From Coprococcus sp. (GTDB lineage Bacteria > Bacillota > Clostridia > Lachnospirales > Lachnospiraceae), in the NCBI GenBank assembly GCA_022793995.1, contig JAAWDY010000030.1, positions 1 through 39,423 of the forward strand: a stretch of DNA of 39,423 bases, written 5' to 3'. The notes beneath the pieces were generated by a model, which saw only the letters and a list, made by a program, of their open reading frames with translations, had not been told where the DNA came from and ran no database searches. The translations under genes and the position numbers were made by a program. How positions within the stretch are numbered: the stretch's first letter is position 1; each line of letters opens with the position of its first letter. This document shows, piece after piece, positions 1 through 7,143 of the stretch.

Positions 1-2
1 AT

Positions 3-284
3 ACGACTGTCGGAAATATTTTAGACCAGTCTAACGAAGAAAACCGCAAGCAGGAGCAAAAAGCAAGGCTATGGGCTTATGATGAATTGATAGGACTTGA
101 TGGAATCATAAGAGCCTATCAGAATGGATGTCAAAACTTACATGAAATGGCTGAGTTTTTAGACGTGGCTGAGGAATTTCTTTCAGATGCCTTGATATCA
201 TATCAGGGGAAATATGGAACGAAAGCAAAAGTCGGAAAATATGAAGTATCCTTTGTTCCGATTTTAAAGGTGAGAAAAATATAA
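3..284 (+). CDS. ImmA/IrrE-family metallopeptidase, C-terminal fragment (runs off the left edge)
   Basis: The reading frame is open from the first bases of the window to the TAA at 282-284, so only the C-terminal 93 or so residues are present. The fragment begins TTVGNILDQSNEENRKQEQ and continues with WAYDELI and MAEFLDVAEEFLSDAL. This matches, from memory, the part of ImmA/IrrE proteins of integrative elements that directly follows the zinc-binding HExxH helix. The catalytic motif itself must lie left of the window. Such proteases usually cleave the element's own repressor and so control excision or transfer. Its position beside an integrase fits that role. Family assignment is by recognition of the sequence pattern. 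Confidence 0.75.
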   Translation, partial: TTVGNILDQSNEENRKQEQKARLWAYDELIGLDGIIRAYQNGCQNLHEMAEFLDVAEEFLSDALISYQGKYGTKAKVGKYEVSFVPILKVRKI

Positions 285-345
285 ATGATTAAACCGCTAC
301 AGGGTTTTAATGAAAATCTAAAGAGAAAAGAGCGGAAAATATATT

Positions 346-612
346 ATGAATATTTACATGATTTCATATGACTTGCATAATTCAGAAACAAATAGAAGAA
401 AGGTCGAACGATCAATCGAATCCATAGGGGAATGCTTGAGGTGCCTTACTACGACCTATTTTGTAAAGACACCTCTTTCGCAGGAAGAAGTTGTACACGC
501 CGCATCGAAATATCTTGACGGAAACGATGGAATGATTGTTCTTACAGTGCAGAATCCTGTTTCGGGTTGGTTGAAAACCGAACTGCGCGACCAGATTCTT
601 GATTTTTTGTAA
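346..612 (+). CDS. Stand-alone Cas2/SinR-like small protein
   Basis: This 88-residue protein starts MNIYMISYDLHN, a beta strand ending in a conserved Asp-type position. It then has a helix (NRRKVERSIESIG), a CLTTTYFVKT strand, an SQEEV helix, and a DGMIVLTVQNPVSGWL strand-loop ending in a helix. That is the ferredoxin-like fold order of Cas2 and of stand-alone proteins often labelled SinR or VapD-like. No cas1 gene, other cas gene or repeat array is visible, so it is not evidence for a CRISPR system. The ribosome site is weak (AGCGG about 9 bases before the ATG). The 3' end overlaps the oppositely oriented small gene at 542-763 by 71 bases. Activity (nuclease or toxin) is unknown. Confidence 0.6.
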   Translation: MNIYMISYDLHNSETNRRKVERSIESIGECLRCLTTTYFVKTPLSQEEVVHAASKYLDGNDGMIVLTVQNPVSGWLKTELRDQILDFL

Positions 613-763
613 GCTCATATTCAAAGCGATATTCAGCATTGGAAAGTGCAGTTTTCATTGCTTCTTTTGCTCTTTCCAGTGAAAAAGTTTTTGAATTCTT
701 CTTTTTTTCGAGAGCGGAAATTCTACGTTCCATCTCGTTCCAACGTTTTCTTGATATAAACAT
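542..763 (-). CDS. Small coiled-coil protein of the integrated element
   Basis: This 73-residue product begins MFISRKRWNEMERRISALEKKK, a basic amphipathic helix of the kind common in small phage and integrative-element proteins. The start is supported by AAGGAGAG eight bases upstream of the ATG. A TATAAT lies about 30-40 bases further upstream on the minus strand, though I see no good -35. No catalytic motif or membrane segment is visible and I assign no function. The tail overlaps the end of the convergent Cas2-like gene. The strong ribosome site is the main reason to treat it as real rather than a shadow frame. Confidence 0.5.
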   Translation of the reverse strand: MFISRKRWNEMERRISALEKKKNSKTFSLERAKEAMKTALSNAEYRFEYELTKNQESGRAVRFSTNPKQDSAL

Positions 764-840
764 ATAATCTCTCCTTATAGGCTTTTTATAGGCTTTGTAT
801 GATTATATCATATAGGATTGAGGAATTTGTACCAAAATAA

Positions 841-869
841 AACCGCCCGGTGCTACCAACACCGAACGG
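841..869 (-). terminator. GC-rich hairpin, terminator reading leftward
   Basis: On the minus strand CCG-TTCGGTG and CACCGGG-CGG form an imperfect stem around a short loop, followed by TTTTATTTT. This is a typical intrinsic terminator for leftward transcripts entering from the integrase side. The plus-strand version lacks a T run. Confidence 0.5.
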
Positions 870-880
870 ATTTAGATATA

Positions 881-933
881 TCCCCGAAGAGATAAGTATA
901 AAACCTACACACATAGTTTATCATCTTCGGGGA
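881..933. repeat. Inverted repeat upstream of the integrase gene
   Basis: TCCCCGAAGAGATAA (881-895) pairs with TTATCATCTTCGGGGA (918-933) with one bulged base, around a 22-base loop. It sits about 80 bases before the integrase start. It could be a regulatory hairpin, a recombinase arm-type site or a terminator. There is no T run on the plus strand, so I cannot choose. Confidence 0.4.
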
Positions 934-1014
934 CAGCTTGCAAGTGGTTATTTCCATTTTAGAAAGAGCCACAGGCTGTTATTTTTATACCCATTTTTAT
1001 AGGAGGATGATACC

Positions 1015-2145
1015 ATGGCAAAACGTAAAAAATACCCCAAGCTCCCTAACGGTTACGGCTCTATCCGATATCTAGGTAAGGGAAGGCGCAACCCTTTTGC
1101 CGTCCATCCGCCCGTAACCGAATTTGATGAAGAGGGGCGAGCGGTCCGTCCTGTCGCTCTTTGCTATGTGGACGATTGGATCAAGGGGTTTGCTGTGCTT
1201 ACCGCCTATAAAGCCGGGAATTTTGTACCAGGTATGGAAAAAGACTTTACGATCGGCGACCGCGGGACTCTGAGTGACCTTACCACCCGGATTCTCGCTG
1301 ATTATAACCGTATCCGGGAAATCGAGCCAGAAGAAAAAGCGCCGACTTTTGCAGAAATATATAAAAAGTTTTACGAATGGAAATACAATTCCGGGAAGCA
1401 ATATTCCCAGGCTTCCATGCTTTCCACTCAGGCGGCTTTTAAAAACTGCTCCACACTCCATGATCGAGTATTTAAGGATTTACGTTACAACGACCTGCAA
1501 GCCGTCATAAACGACTGCCCCTTGAAGCACGCAAGCCTTGAACTGATTGTGTCCTTATTTAAGCAGATGTACGCATATGCGGATATCCAGGAATATGTGG
1601 ATCGGGATTATTCTGCTCATGTGAAAATAAACAAACCCGACGACGATGAATCCGGCATCCCGTTTACTGACGACGACCTGGCGATACTATGGAAGCATAA
1701 ATCAGACCCTACCATAGAATTTATCCTGATTATGTGCTATTCCGGCTACCGCATTTCTGCTTACGCTTCCATGGAAGTAAATCTTAAGGAAGGATATTTT
1801 AAAGGCGGTGTGAAAACAAGGGCGGGGAAAAACAGGGTAGTCCCAATCCATTCCGCGATTTTTCCCCTCGTAAATAAACGCATGGCCCGCGATGGGAAGC
1901 TCCTAGTAAACAGCTCGGAGTTTAGGAAGGACATGTATGATATTTTGCGGATCTGTAAAATTCAAAAACACACGCCGCATGACTGCAGGCATACATTTTC
2001 TTATCTATGCGAAAAGTATGGCGTGAATGAAAATGACCGGAAAAGGATGTTGGGGCATTCCTTTGGTAGCGACATCACAAACCAGGTATACGGGCACAGG
2101 ACCTTGGAAGATCTGAAAAAAGAAATTGAGAAGATTTGTGTCTAA
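1015..2145 (+). CDS. int: Tyrosine-type site-specific integrase
   Basis: This 376-residue protein catalyses integration and excision of the element whose end occupies the left of the window. The catalytic set of the tyrosine recombinase family is visible: Arg246 in SGYRIS, Lys in KTRAGK, His322 and Arg325 in HDCRH, His348 in LGHS, and the nucleophile Tyr359 in NQVYGHRT. The N-terminal 60 residues (basic start, then GYGSIRYLGKGRRNPFAV) look like the arm-binding domain of Firmicute ICE and phage integrases, followed by a SAM-like core-binding region around residues 110-200. AGGAGG lies 9 bases before the ATG. The gene is complete and points at the element boundary, the usual position for int next to the attachment site. 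Confidence 0.92.
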   Translation: MAKRKKYPKLPNGYGSIRYLGKGRRNPFAVHPPVTEFDEEGRAVRPVALCYVDDWIKGFAVLTAYKAGNFVPGMEKDFTIGDRGTLSDLTTRILADYNRIREIEPEEKAPTFAEIYKKFYEWKYNSGKQYSQASMLSTQAAFKNCSTLHDRVFKDLRYNDLQAVINDCPLKHASLELIVSLFKQMYAYADIQEYVDRDYSAHVKINKPDDDESGIPFTDDDLAILWKHKSDPTIEFILIMCYSGYRISAYASMEVNLKEGYFKGGVKTRAGKNRVVPIHSAIFPLVNKRMARDGKLLVNSSEFRKDMYDILRICKIQKHTPHDCRHTFSYLCEKYGVNENDRKRMLGHSFGSDITNQVYGHRTLEDLKKEIEKICV

Positions 2146-2459
2146 CTTGTGACTAACAACTTCGTTTAAGGTGTAATTTCTTTATATAAAATAAAATAGA
2201 TTGAATCAATGTAAACACGCATAAAACCGGGAGTTTAGCACGATTTTTTATAAATTTACTATAAATGCTAAACTCCCTATACTTTAAATGCCTATTAATG
2301 CTATTTTTTCGTGTTATATCACTTTTTTCTTATATTGTAACAGACAATAAGAGATACAGAAAGAAAAAAAGCCAAGAGAACTGGAAAAAATAATCCTTGC
2401 AGATGGATGGATATTTAAAAATCAGATAGGTTCACACAGGCATTAATCCCAACATGAAA
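2146..2459. other. Integrase 3' flank; probable element boundary with inverted repeat
   Basis: No gene is seen here. The stretch is AT-rich and holds an inverted repeat, GGGAGTTTAGCA (2229-2240) and TGCTAAACTCCC (2266-2277), 12 of 12 paired, around a 25-base loop. It follows the integrase stop by 84 bases, where attL or attR is expected. The actual att core cannot be defined because the other end of the element lies outside the window. Confidence 0.4.
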
Positions 2460-2499
2460 GACAGACCCGATATCACCACCAAGTGATTTCGGATCTGTC
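2460..2499 (-). terminator. Intrinsic terminator of the ybjQ-like operon
   Basis: GACAGAcCCGAtATCAC (2460-2476) pairs with GTGATtTCGGaTCTGTC (2483-2499), with two mismatches around a 6-base loop. On the minus strand it is followed by a T-containing tract (TTTCATGTT). It lies 13 bases beyond the stop of the leftward gene. Confidence 0.7.
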
Positions 2500-2512
2500 C
2501 CATATCTCTTTT

Positions 2513-2833
2513 CTATTCTTCTCCCACGAACCTCACTGCAGTCCCGTAAGCGATGACTTCCGCCGCGCCCTGCATCACAGCGGAGGACGCGTATCTGATA
2601 TTGACGATTGCATCGGCTCCCAGCACCTCGGCTTCCTCCACCATACGCTTCGTGGCGATCGCCCTTGCCTCGTTCATCATCTCATTGTACGCTTTCAGCT
2701 CTCCGCCGACGAGGGTCTTGAACCCCTGCGTGATATCCTTTCCCAAATGCTTTGACTGAATTGTGCTCCCTTTTGCAAGCCCCAGCATCTCCAGTTTCTT
2801 CCCTGTGATATAATCAGTATTGACTAAGATCAT
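2513..2833 (-). CDS. YbjQ-family (UPF0145) protein
   Basis: This is a 106-residue cytoplasmic protein of the YbjQ/UPF0145 family, small homomultimeric proteins sometimes called heavy-metal-binding; their biochemical role is not established. The family pattern is visible: MILVNTDYITGK at the start, then GLAKGSTIQSKHLGKDI, LVGGELKAYNEMMNEAR and the very typical GADAIVNIRYASSAVMQGAAEVIAYGTAV near the end. A GTG start at 2842 would leave only two bases after AAGGAG. The ATG at 2833 has an 11-base spacer and gives the usual family N-terminus, so I prefer it. The gene overlaps the end of the upstream membrane-protein gene by 20 bases, implying one transcript. Confidence 0.85.
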   Translation of the reverse strand: MILVNTDYITGKKLEMLGLAKGSTIQSKHLGKDITQGFKTLVGGELKAYNEMMNEARAIATKRMVEEAEVLGADAIVNIRYASSAVMQGAAEVIAYGTAVRFVGEE

Positions 2834-3041
2834 CTTCTTCACCGCTCCTTATCTCTTTTATTCTCTGCACACAGACCGCAACCATCACTCCCGCCAAGAT
2901 AAGCGGAATCAGGCCAAAGAAAATCCACACCCAAAACAACGGCGTTACCACCAGCGCCGTAATGCTAAATCCCAGAAGATACAGAACCAGTATGGCCGTA
3001 ATAACCACAGGCGCTATCATTTTCTTGCTATGTTCTTCCAC
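2814..3041 (-). CDS. Small two-helix membrane protein
   Basis: The protein has about 75 residues and two hydrophobic segments, MIAPVVITAILVLYLLGF and a longer VVTPLFWVWIFFGLIPLILAGVMVAVC, followed by a charged tail. No family is recognised. An ATG at 3056 is possible but lacks a ribosome site. GGAGGTGG lies five bases before the GTG at 3041, so I chose that start. The overlap with the ybjQ-like gene suggests translational coupling, and the pair may act together at the membrane. The palindrome just upstream is the likely control site. Confidence 0.6.
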   Translation of the reverse strand: MEEHSKKMIAPVVITAILVLYLLGFSITALVVTPLFWVWIFFGLIPLILAGVMVAVCVQRIKEIRSGEEDDLSQY

Positions 3042-3068
3042 TGTTTCCACCTCCATCTTTCACGCCGA

Positions 3069-3106
3069 ATGTTAGTACAGCATTGCCCCGCATGTTGTTC
3101 TAACAT
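3069..3106. promoter_or_regulatory. 38-bp palindrome, probable operator
   Basis: The two 17-base arms run from ATGTTAGTACAGCATTG inward to the reverse complement of ATGTTAGAACAACATGC, matching at 13 of 17 positions around CCCC. On the minus strand two overlapping TATGAT hexamers (within 3107-3118) lie directly upstream, so the palindrome would sit at the start of the transcript. That is where a dimeric repressor would block transcription. The cognate regulator is unknown. Confidence 0.5.
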
Positions 3107-3141
3107 CATAGTATCATAGAAGCGGGAAAAAATATACTATC

Positions 3142-3765
3142 TTATGAAAATTTCCCTCCCTTCAGCCTCAGCTCCACATCCGCCTCTTTTGCCAGTTCTT
3201 TACTGTGTGTGACGACGATCACGCATTTATTCTGTTCGTGGGCGAGATCCTTAAATATCCCGATAATATCCTTCGCGGTTTCTTCGTCTAGATTCCCGGT
3301 CGGTTCATCAGCGAGAAGAATCGGGGCTTTACTTGCAAGCGCCCTCGCAATGGCTGCCCTCTGCTGCTGCCCGCCGGAAAGCTGCATTACATTTCGCCTC
3401 TTCGCCGCATTGTCGATCCCCATCTGGGTCAGAAGAAGATCGGCGTCCGCCTTCCCTCCAAGGCGTACATTCTCCGCGGCGGTCAGATAGTCGATCAAAT
3501 TATAGTTCTGGAAGACCAGGGAAACCATATTTTTCCGGTATATGCCGAGTCCCTTTTTCCCGATCAACTCCCCACCTGCCAAGATTTCTCCCTCCCGCGG
3601 CACGTCAAGCCCTGCCAGCAAGGATAGTAATGTCGTTTTTCCTGAACCGCTCGCCCCCAGAATCGCGTACATCATCCCCGGCTCGAATTTGTACGATATT
3701 TTATCCAAAATCATTTTATCCTTCTGGGACTTATAATAATATGAAACATTTTTTATTTCCAGCAA
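3142..3765 (-). CDS. ABC transporter ATP-binding protein (MacB/LolD-type exporter)
   Basis: This is a 207-residue nucleotide-binding subunit that powers the two FtsX-type permeases encoded just upstream. Walker A is GASGSGKT at 37-44, the Q-loop glutamine is Q86, the signature LSGGQQQR is at 129-136, and Walker B ends in LLADEP with catalytic E154, followed by TGNLD. The TGNLD pattern and short length are typical of the MacB/LolD/FtsE group, which handles peptides, lipoproteins or antibiotics. It is the last gene of a leftward group of lipoprotein, permease, permease and ATPase, lying 18 bases after the second permease. The substrate cannot be read from the sequence; antimicrobial-peptide defence or sensing is a reasonable guess given the neighbouring two-component system. 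Confidence 0.93.
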   Translation of the reverse strand: MLEIKNVSYYYKSQKDKMILDKISYKFEPGMMYAILGASGSGKTTLLSLLAGLDVPREGEILAGGELIGKKGLGIYRKNMVSLVFQNYNLIDYLTAAENVRLGGKADADLLLTQMGIDNAAKRRNVMQLSGGQQQRAAIARALASKAPILLADEPTGNLDEETAKDIIGIFKDLAHEQNKCVIVVTHSKELAKEADVELRLKGGKFS

Positions 3766-3783
3766 AATAATTCCTCCATTCTT

Positions 3784-5223
3784 TTAACTCATTTGACTCA
3801 ATATTTCTTTTGGCTTCTTTGAGTAAATATAGATTCCTGACAGCGTGACGGAAAGCGTGATAATTCCCAAAGTTGCAAGCAAGGACTGCAAAATCTCTGC
3901 GTTTCCGATTTCCACCGTTACTCCGATCACTTCCTCCTTGGTTTCCATATTATTGCCGCCTGCGACCATGCCTTCCTCCGATTTTTTCTTTTCTTCGGAA
4001 ATCTTTACCTGGCTTCCCACCAGATAGTCGGCCATTTTCTCCGCTGCTGCGGGCGCCGCCGCGGTAGCCAGGATGAACGCCGCCGCGCCGATCAGAAGAC
4101 TCTCCAGCAGGATTTGCAGCAAGATTTGTCCTTTATTTTTTCCGATCGAAAGCAGGACTCCCATTTCATGAACACGGCTTTTCATCCAGAACAGGAATAC
4201 GAACAGCAAAATCAAGATGCTGGAACCAATGATGAAGATAAGCATCATGTCGCTGACCTTTCTTAAATCTTCAAAATTGTCCGCAATCGTATCGCTCATC
4301 CCCGTATTATCCAAGAAATCATACCTCTCCCATCCGATATCGACCTCCTTCATCCGTTCCTTTATTTCCTCGTAGCTGTCCACATCTTCCACCCAGAAGG
4401 TAGCATACTGATATAAAGGATCGTTTTCCAATCCTTCGGGTTTTTCAGGGAAAGAAAGGTCGGTAAAGATCATATTTTCCGAGCGGTAAGTGTCTCCCGC
4501 CATATACGGTTCGATCTTCTGTATTGTATCGTAGATACCCACGATCCGAGCCGTATACACTTTAGAAGTTTCCCTCTCCTGCCAGTTGTTGAACTGCAGC
4601 TCATCCCCCACCTTCAGACCGTTCGCCCGTGCAATCTCGCGGGAAATCACGCACACATCCTTATCCTCTGGCGCAATCATCCTCCCTTCCTTTACCTCCA
4701 CATTCCCCTTCTGTATGTCCGAGTCATACTTCATATCCCGATTTCCCCGCAAGGAAACCCCGAGTTCATCCTTGCTCTGGTCCACATCAGGGTCTTCGAT
4801 TCGTTTAAAATTCACCGGATTTACCACCGTGTTGACAGTCGTAACATTATAATCTGCAATTCCTTTTACCTTGGATAAGGCCACAATATCCTCCATGAGA
4901 AGCGTCTCGAAGGAATGATCCGTGGTAGCCAACCATGATCCGTTCGGGAGCTGTTCTTGGGTAAAACCGCCGAGGCTCCCTTCTCTCTCCCCGATCTGCT
5001 CGGAAAGCTTATTGATCCGGTTATGCCTGTCAGCCTCGTTTCCTTCCAGCCGGAAGCTTGCCCCCACAGCCTGACGTCCCTTGTTCTGGGTTTGTACGCT
5101 GGCGCTTCGGCAGGCGTAACCAGAATAAATAAAGCCGGCGGATACAAACACGATCAGCAAAAGCAGAACGCTCTTTACCGGTTTTCTGACAACCGAACGT
5201 ATGCACAATTCAAAAATATTCAT
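3784..5223 (-). CDS. FtsX/MacB-type ABC transporter permease
   Basis: This 479-residue permease begins MNIFELCIRSVVRKPVKSVLLLLIVFVSAGFIYSG, a basic start and first membrane helix. A large extracellular MacB-type periplasmic-core region follows (about residues 45-340, with VCVISREIARANGLKVGDEL). Then come membrane helices near MLIFIIGSSILILLFVFLFW, LLESLLIGAAAFILATAAA and LLATLGIITLSVTLSGIYIY. A longer in-frame start exists, but GGAGGGCTAGGT lies right before the ATG at 5223 and the upstream residues have no membrane or family character. The start is two bases after the preceding permease stop, indicating coupling. A Gly/Glu/Lys-rich insert sits before the last helix. Confidence 0.9.
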   Translation of the reverse strand: MNIFELCIRSVVRKPVKSVLLLLIVFVSAGFIYSGYACRSASVQTQNKGRQAVGASFRLEGNEADRHNRINKLSEQIGEREGSLGGFTQEQLPNGSWLATTDHSFETLLMEDIVALSKVKGIADYNVTTVNTVVNPVNFKRIEDPDVDQSKDELGVSLRGNRDMKYDSDIQKGNVEVKEGRMIAPEDKDVCVISREIARANGLKVGDELQFNNWQERETSKVYTARIVGIYDTIQKIEPYMAGDTYRSENMIFTDLSFPEKPEGLENDPLYQYATFWVEDVDSYEEIKERMKEVDIGWERYDFLDNTGMSDTIADNFEDLRKVSDMMLIFIIGSSILILLFVFLFWMKSRVHEMGVLLSIGKNKGQILLQILLESLLIGAAAFILATAAAPAAAEKMADYLVGSQVKISEEKKKSEEGMVAGGNNMETKEEVIGVTVEIGNAEILQSLLATLGIITLSVTLSGIYIYSKKPKEILSQMS

Positions 5224-5225
5224 AC

Positions 5226-6437
5226 CTAGCCCTCCATTTCTGATAAAATTTCTTTGATATTCTTCCTGAAACAAGGAGCGATCGCCATTGCTGCAAGAAA
5301 TACGATCACAACGCTCCCGACTCCCCATACAAGGAGCATCCTACCTGCGGAAAACGAAAACGCGATTCCTGCGGCTTTTGCACCTTCGGGTAAAATTCCC
5401 GCCTCCCTGACAACTGGAAGATTCATGACCCCGGCGCTTATGCCTGCTGATATCATGCATCCCGCGCTATAGACTACAATCGTCTCCAGCACCGTTTGAA
5501 ACAAGATCTCCATCCTGGAAATCCCAAGACTGATAAAAACGGCGATCTCCGTCTTCCTGCCCCTCATCCACATGCAGAGCAGAAGCCCGGTGATAAAGAC
5601 AGCGGTAAATATTGTCAGATAAAAAACGAGCCTTGCAATCCGTTCTGTCTGGGAAAGAGAAAATTTTATCTGCTGATAAACAGTATCCAACGTCCCAACG
5701 TCGGCTCTTTCTTCAAATAATTCTTGTATCTTTTCCTCGGTCTCTTCCAGACGTTTGGGTTCCTTGACATAGGCGGCAAACTTCCGGTAATTTTCTCCTT
5801 GAATATCTTTAATCAAATTTGTGTTTACGTAGACCTGGTTTTCCATCCGGTTTACCGTATCCACCTTATCCGTCTGTTCTCTCTCGCTTCCAGTCTGGAA
5901 AAATCCTGCGATTTCTACCGTTCTTTCACCCCCGCTCTCATCCATGAATGTAATCGGATCGCCGATTTCAAGCCCATTCATCTCCGCTAGGAATCGGCTG
6001 ATAACAGCCTGCTTTTCCGACTTTATAAAATCGCCGTTTACGATACGGCACCTTCCCTCCTCAAAGGGACTATCTTTCTCCAGATCGTCAAACCCCAAAA
6101 GCCGTATTTTCCCACCGCCCTCTTCTTCGCCGCCTGCAACAGGGGCAAAATCATTCGGATAGACCTCACACTGAGAAAGACGGTTGATTCCTCCGATATT
6201 TTCGAGGCTTTCTACTTTTCCCACATCTTCTTCAGAAAAGCCCTTTTCGTCCAGACATTCTATGGTTACTTTCGCGAAAGACTGCTCTTCGATTTCCTTC
6301 TGGATGGCATCCGAGGATTCCATCATGGATAAGGTTCCGAATACCATGCTGTCCGCCACGAAGAAAATAAGAAAGAGCAGGAATGTTTTCCCCCGTTTTC
6401 GGCAAATATACCGCCATGCTCTTTTTACAAAATTCAT
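5226..6437 (-). CDS. FtsX/MacB-type ABC transporter permease
   Basis: This is the partner permease of about 403 residues. It starts MNFVKRAWRYICRKRGKTFLLFLIFFVADSMVFGTL, the first helix. An extracellular domain follows (AVISRFLAEMNGLEIGDPITFMDESGGERTVEIAGFF is the MacB-PCD core pattern). Three C-terminal helices come near LVFYLTIFTAVFITGLLLCMW, VVYSAGCMISAGISAGVM and LLVWGVGSVVIVFLAAMAIA. AAAGGCGG is 9-10 bases before the ATG at 6437 but abuts the ATG at 6446, so I prefer the internal start. The two permeases are paralogues, so the transporter is probably a heterodimer with one ATPase homodimer. Confidence 0.9.
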   Translation of the reverse strand: MNFVKRAWRYICRKRGKTFLLFLIFFVADSMVFGTLSMMESSDAIQKEIEEQSFAKVTIECLDEKGFSEEDVGKVESLENIGGINRLSQCEVYPNDFAPVAGGEEEGGGKIRLLGFDDLEKDSPFEEGRCRIVNGDFIKSEKQAVISRFLAEMNGLEIGDPITFMDESGGERTVEIAGFFQTGSEREQTDKVDTVNRMENQVYVNTNLIKDIQGENYRKFAAYVKEPKRLEETEEKIQELFEERADVGTLDTVYQQIKFSLSQTERIARLVFYLTIFTAVFITGLLLCMWMRGRKTEIAVFISLGISRMEILFQTVLETIVVYSAGCMISAGISAGVMNLPVVREAGILPEGAKAAGIAFSFSAGRMLLVWGVGSVVIVFLAAMAIAPCFRKNIKEILSEMEG

Positions 6438-6455
6438 ATCATCCATCCGCCTTTC

Positions 6456-6977
6456 TTACTGCCACCTCATAATCGTCACCTTCTCTGCTGTCCAGTGTTT
6501 TTCATCCTGCTTTTCCCCAAATATGAGAACACTGGTCTGTTTCTTGATACTCTCCTTGTCCGTCTCCGTCCTGGAATCCTCCGCCTGTCTCTCCCGGTCG
6601 AAAGTCACGATCTGGAACGTCGTATTTTCAGTATAGACGACAGAAATAAACTTGGTTTCATCCTCATGCCCCGGGGCGGCTTCTTCTGACAGCGTTCCGC
6701 CGTCTACCTCCGTGACAGTCTCCGGTGAAATGGTAAATCCGCTTTCCGAGAATTCCATAACCGTACCTGCAAGGTCGGCGCCGTCATAGTAAAGAGAATC
6801 TGTCCCATCGTTTGTCTTGTTATTTCCTTGCAGCTCTGCGTTCGTATCCGTTCCTCCTTCCTGCCCCTCGGCGTCTGTATTTTCCTGTCCGCCCCGCAAA
6901 CCGCAGGCCGTACTACAGCAGAGTGCCGCCCCCAAAATGGCAGTAAATACTGTTTTCTTTAAAAAATGATGTTTCAT
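6456..6977 (-). CDS. Putative lipoprotein of the ABC system
   Basis: The 173-residue product starts MKHHFLKKTVFTAILGAALCCSTACGLRGG, a lipoprotein signal peptide with a lipobox ending STA-C. An acidic linker rich in Gly, Asp, Asn and Thr follows, and then a compact region of about 110 residues (GTVMEFSESGFTISPETVTEVDGGT, and FQIVTFDRERQAEDS). I do not recognise a named family. It is the first gene of the ABC operon, 10 bases or so before the first permease. It likely sits on the outer face of the membrane as a binding or accessory subunit. AAGGAGACCAGCT precedes the ATG. The gene is transcribed divergently from the response regulator. Confidence 0.75.
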   Translation of the reverse strand: MKHHFLKKTVFTAILGAALCCSTACGLRGGQENTDAEGQEGGTDTNAELQGNNKTNDGTDSLYYDGADLAGTVMEFSESGFTISPETVTEVDGGTLSEEAAPGHEDETKFISVVYTENTTFQIVTFDRERQAEDSRTETDKESIKKQTSVLIFGEKQDEKHWTAEKVTIMRWQ

Positions 6978-7083
6978 AGCTGGTCTCCTTCTTTCTTTAA
7001 AATATCGTTGGAAACGGCAACATGTCTTTCCGTTTCCATGGCTCGATTATAAAAAATAGCCTATCTAAAAATCCTGGAAAACA

Positions 7084-7143
7084 CAGATCGATTTTAAGAA
7101 ATTCTTAGAAGATATTTAGAGATTTTCCTGCTATACTGCTGTT
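7084..7143 (+). promoter_or_regulatory. Response-regulator promoter with short direct repeats
   Basis: TATACT at 7132-7137 is a good -10, and the position 17 bases upstream (AAGATA) is a poor -35. Between 7091 and 7124 the motifs TTTAAGA, TTCTTAGA and TTTAGAGA recur roughly every 10-11 bases, a spacing typical of OmpR-family binding sites. This suggests a promoter activated by its own regulator. The -10 ends six bases before the start codon. Confidence 0.55.

Noticed and set aside
285-371. 28-codon frame (MIKPLQGFNENLKRKERK...) directly after the ImmA stop
   Set aside because: It overlaps the start of the Cas2-like gene, has no separate ribosome site and no recognised family. It could be a real leader peptide but I cannot support it.
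346-2145. CRISPR-Cas remnant because of the Cas2-like gene
   Set aside because: No cas1, effector gene or repeat-spacer array is present anywhere in the window. The tandem 69- and 73-base repeats have only two units each and no spacers.
5224-5328. N-terminal extension of the second FtsX-type permease
   Set aside because: The extra residues overlap the preceding permease gene, and the ATG at 5223 has a good ribosome site and begins the family N-terminus.
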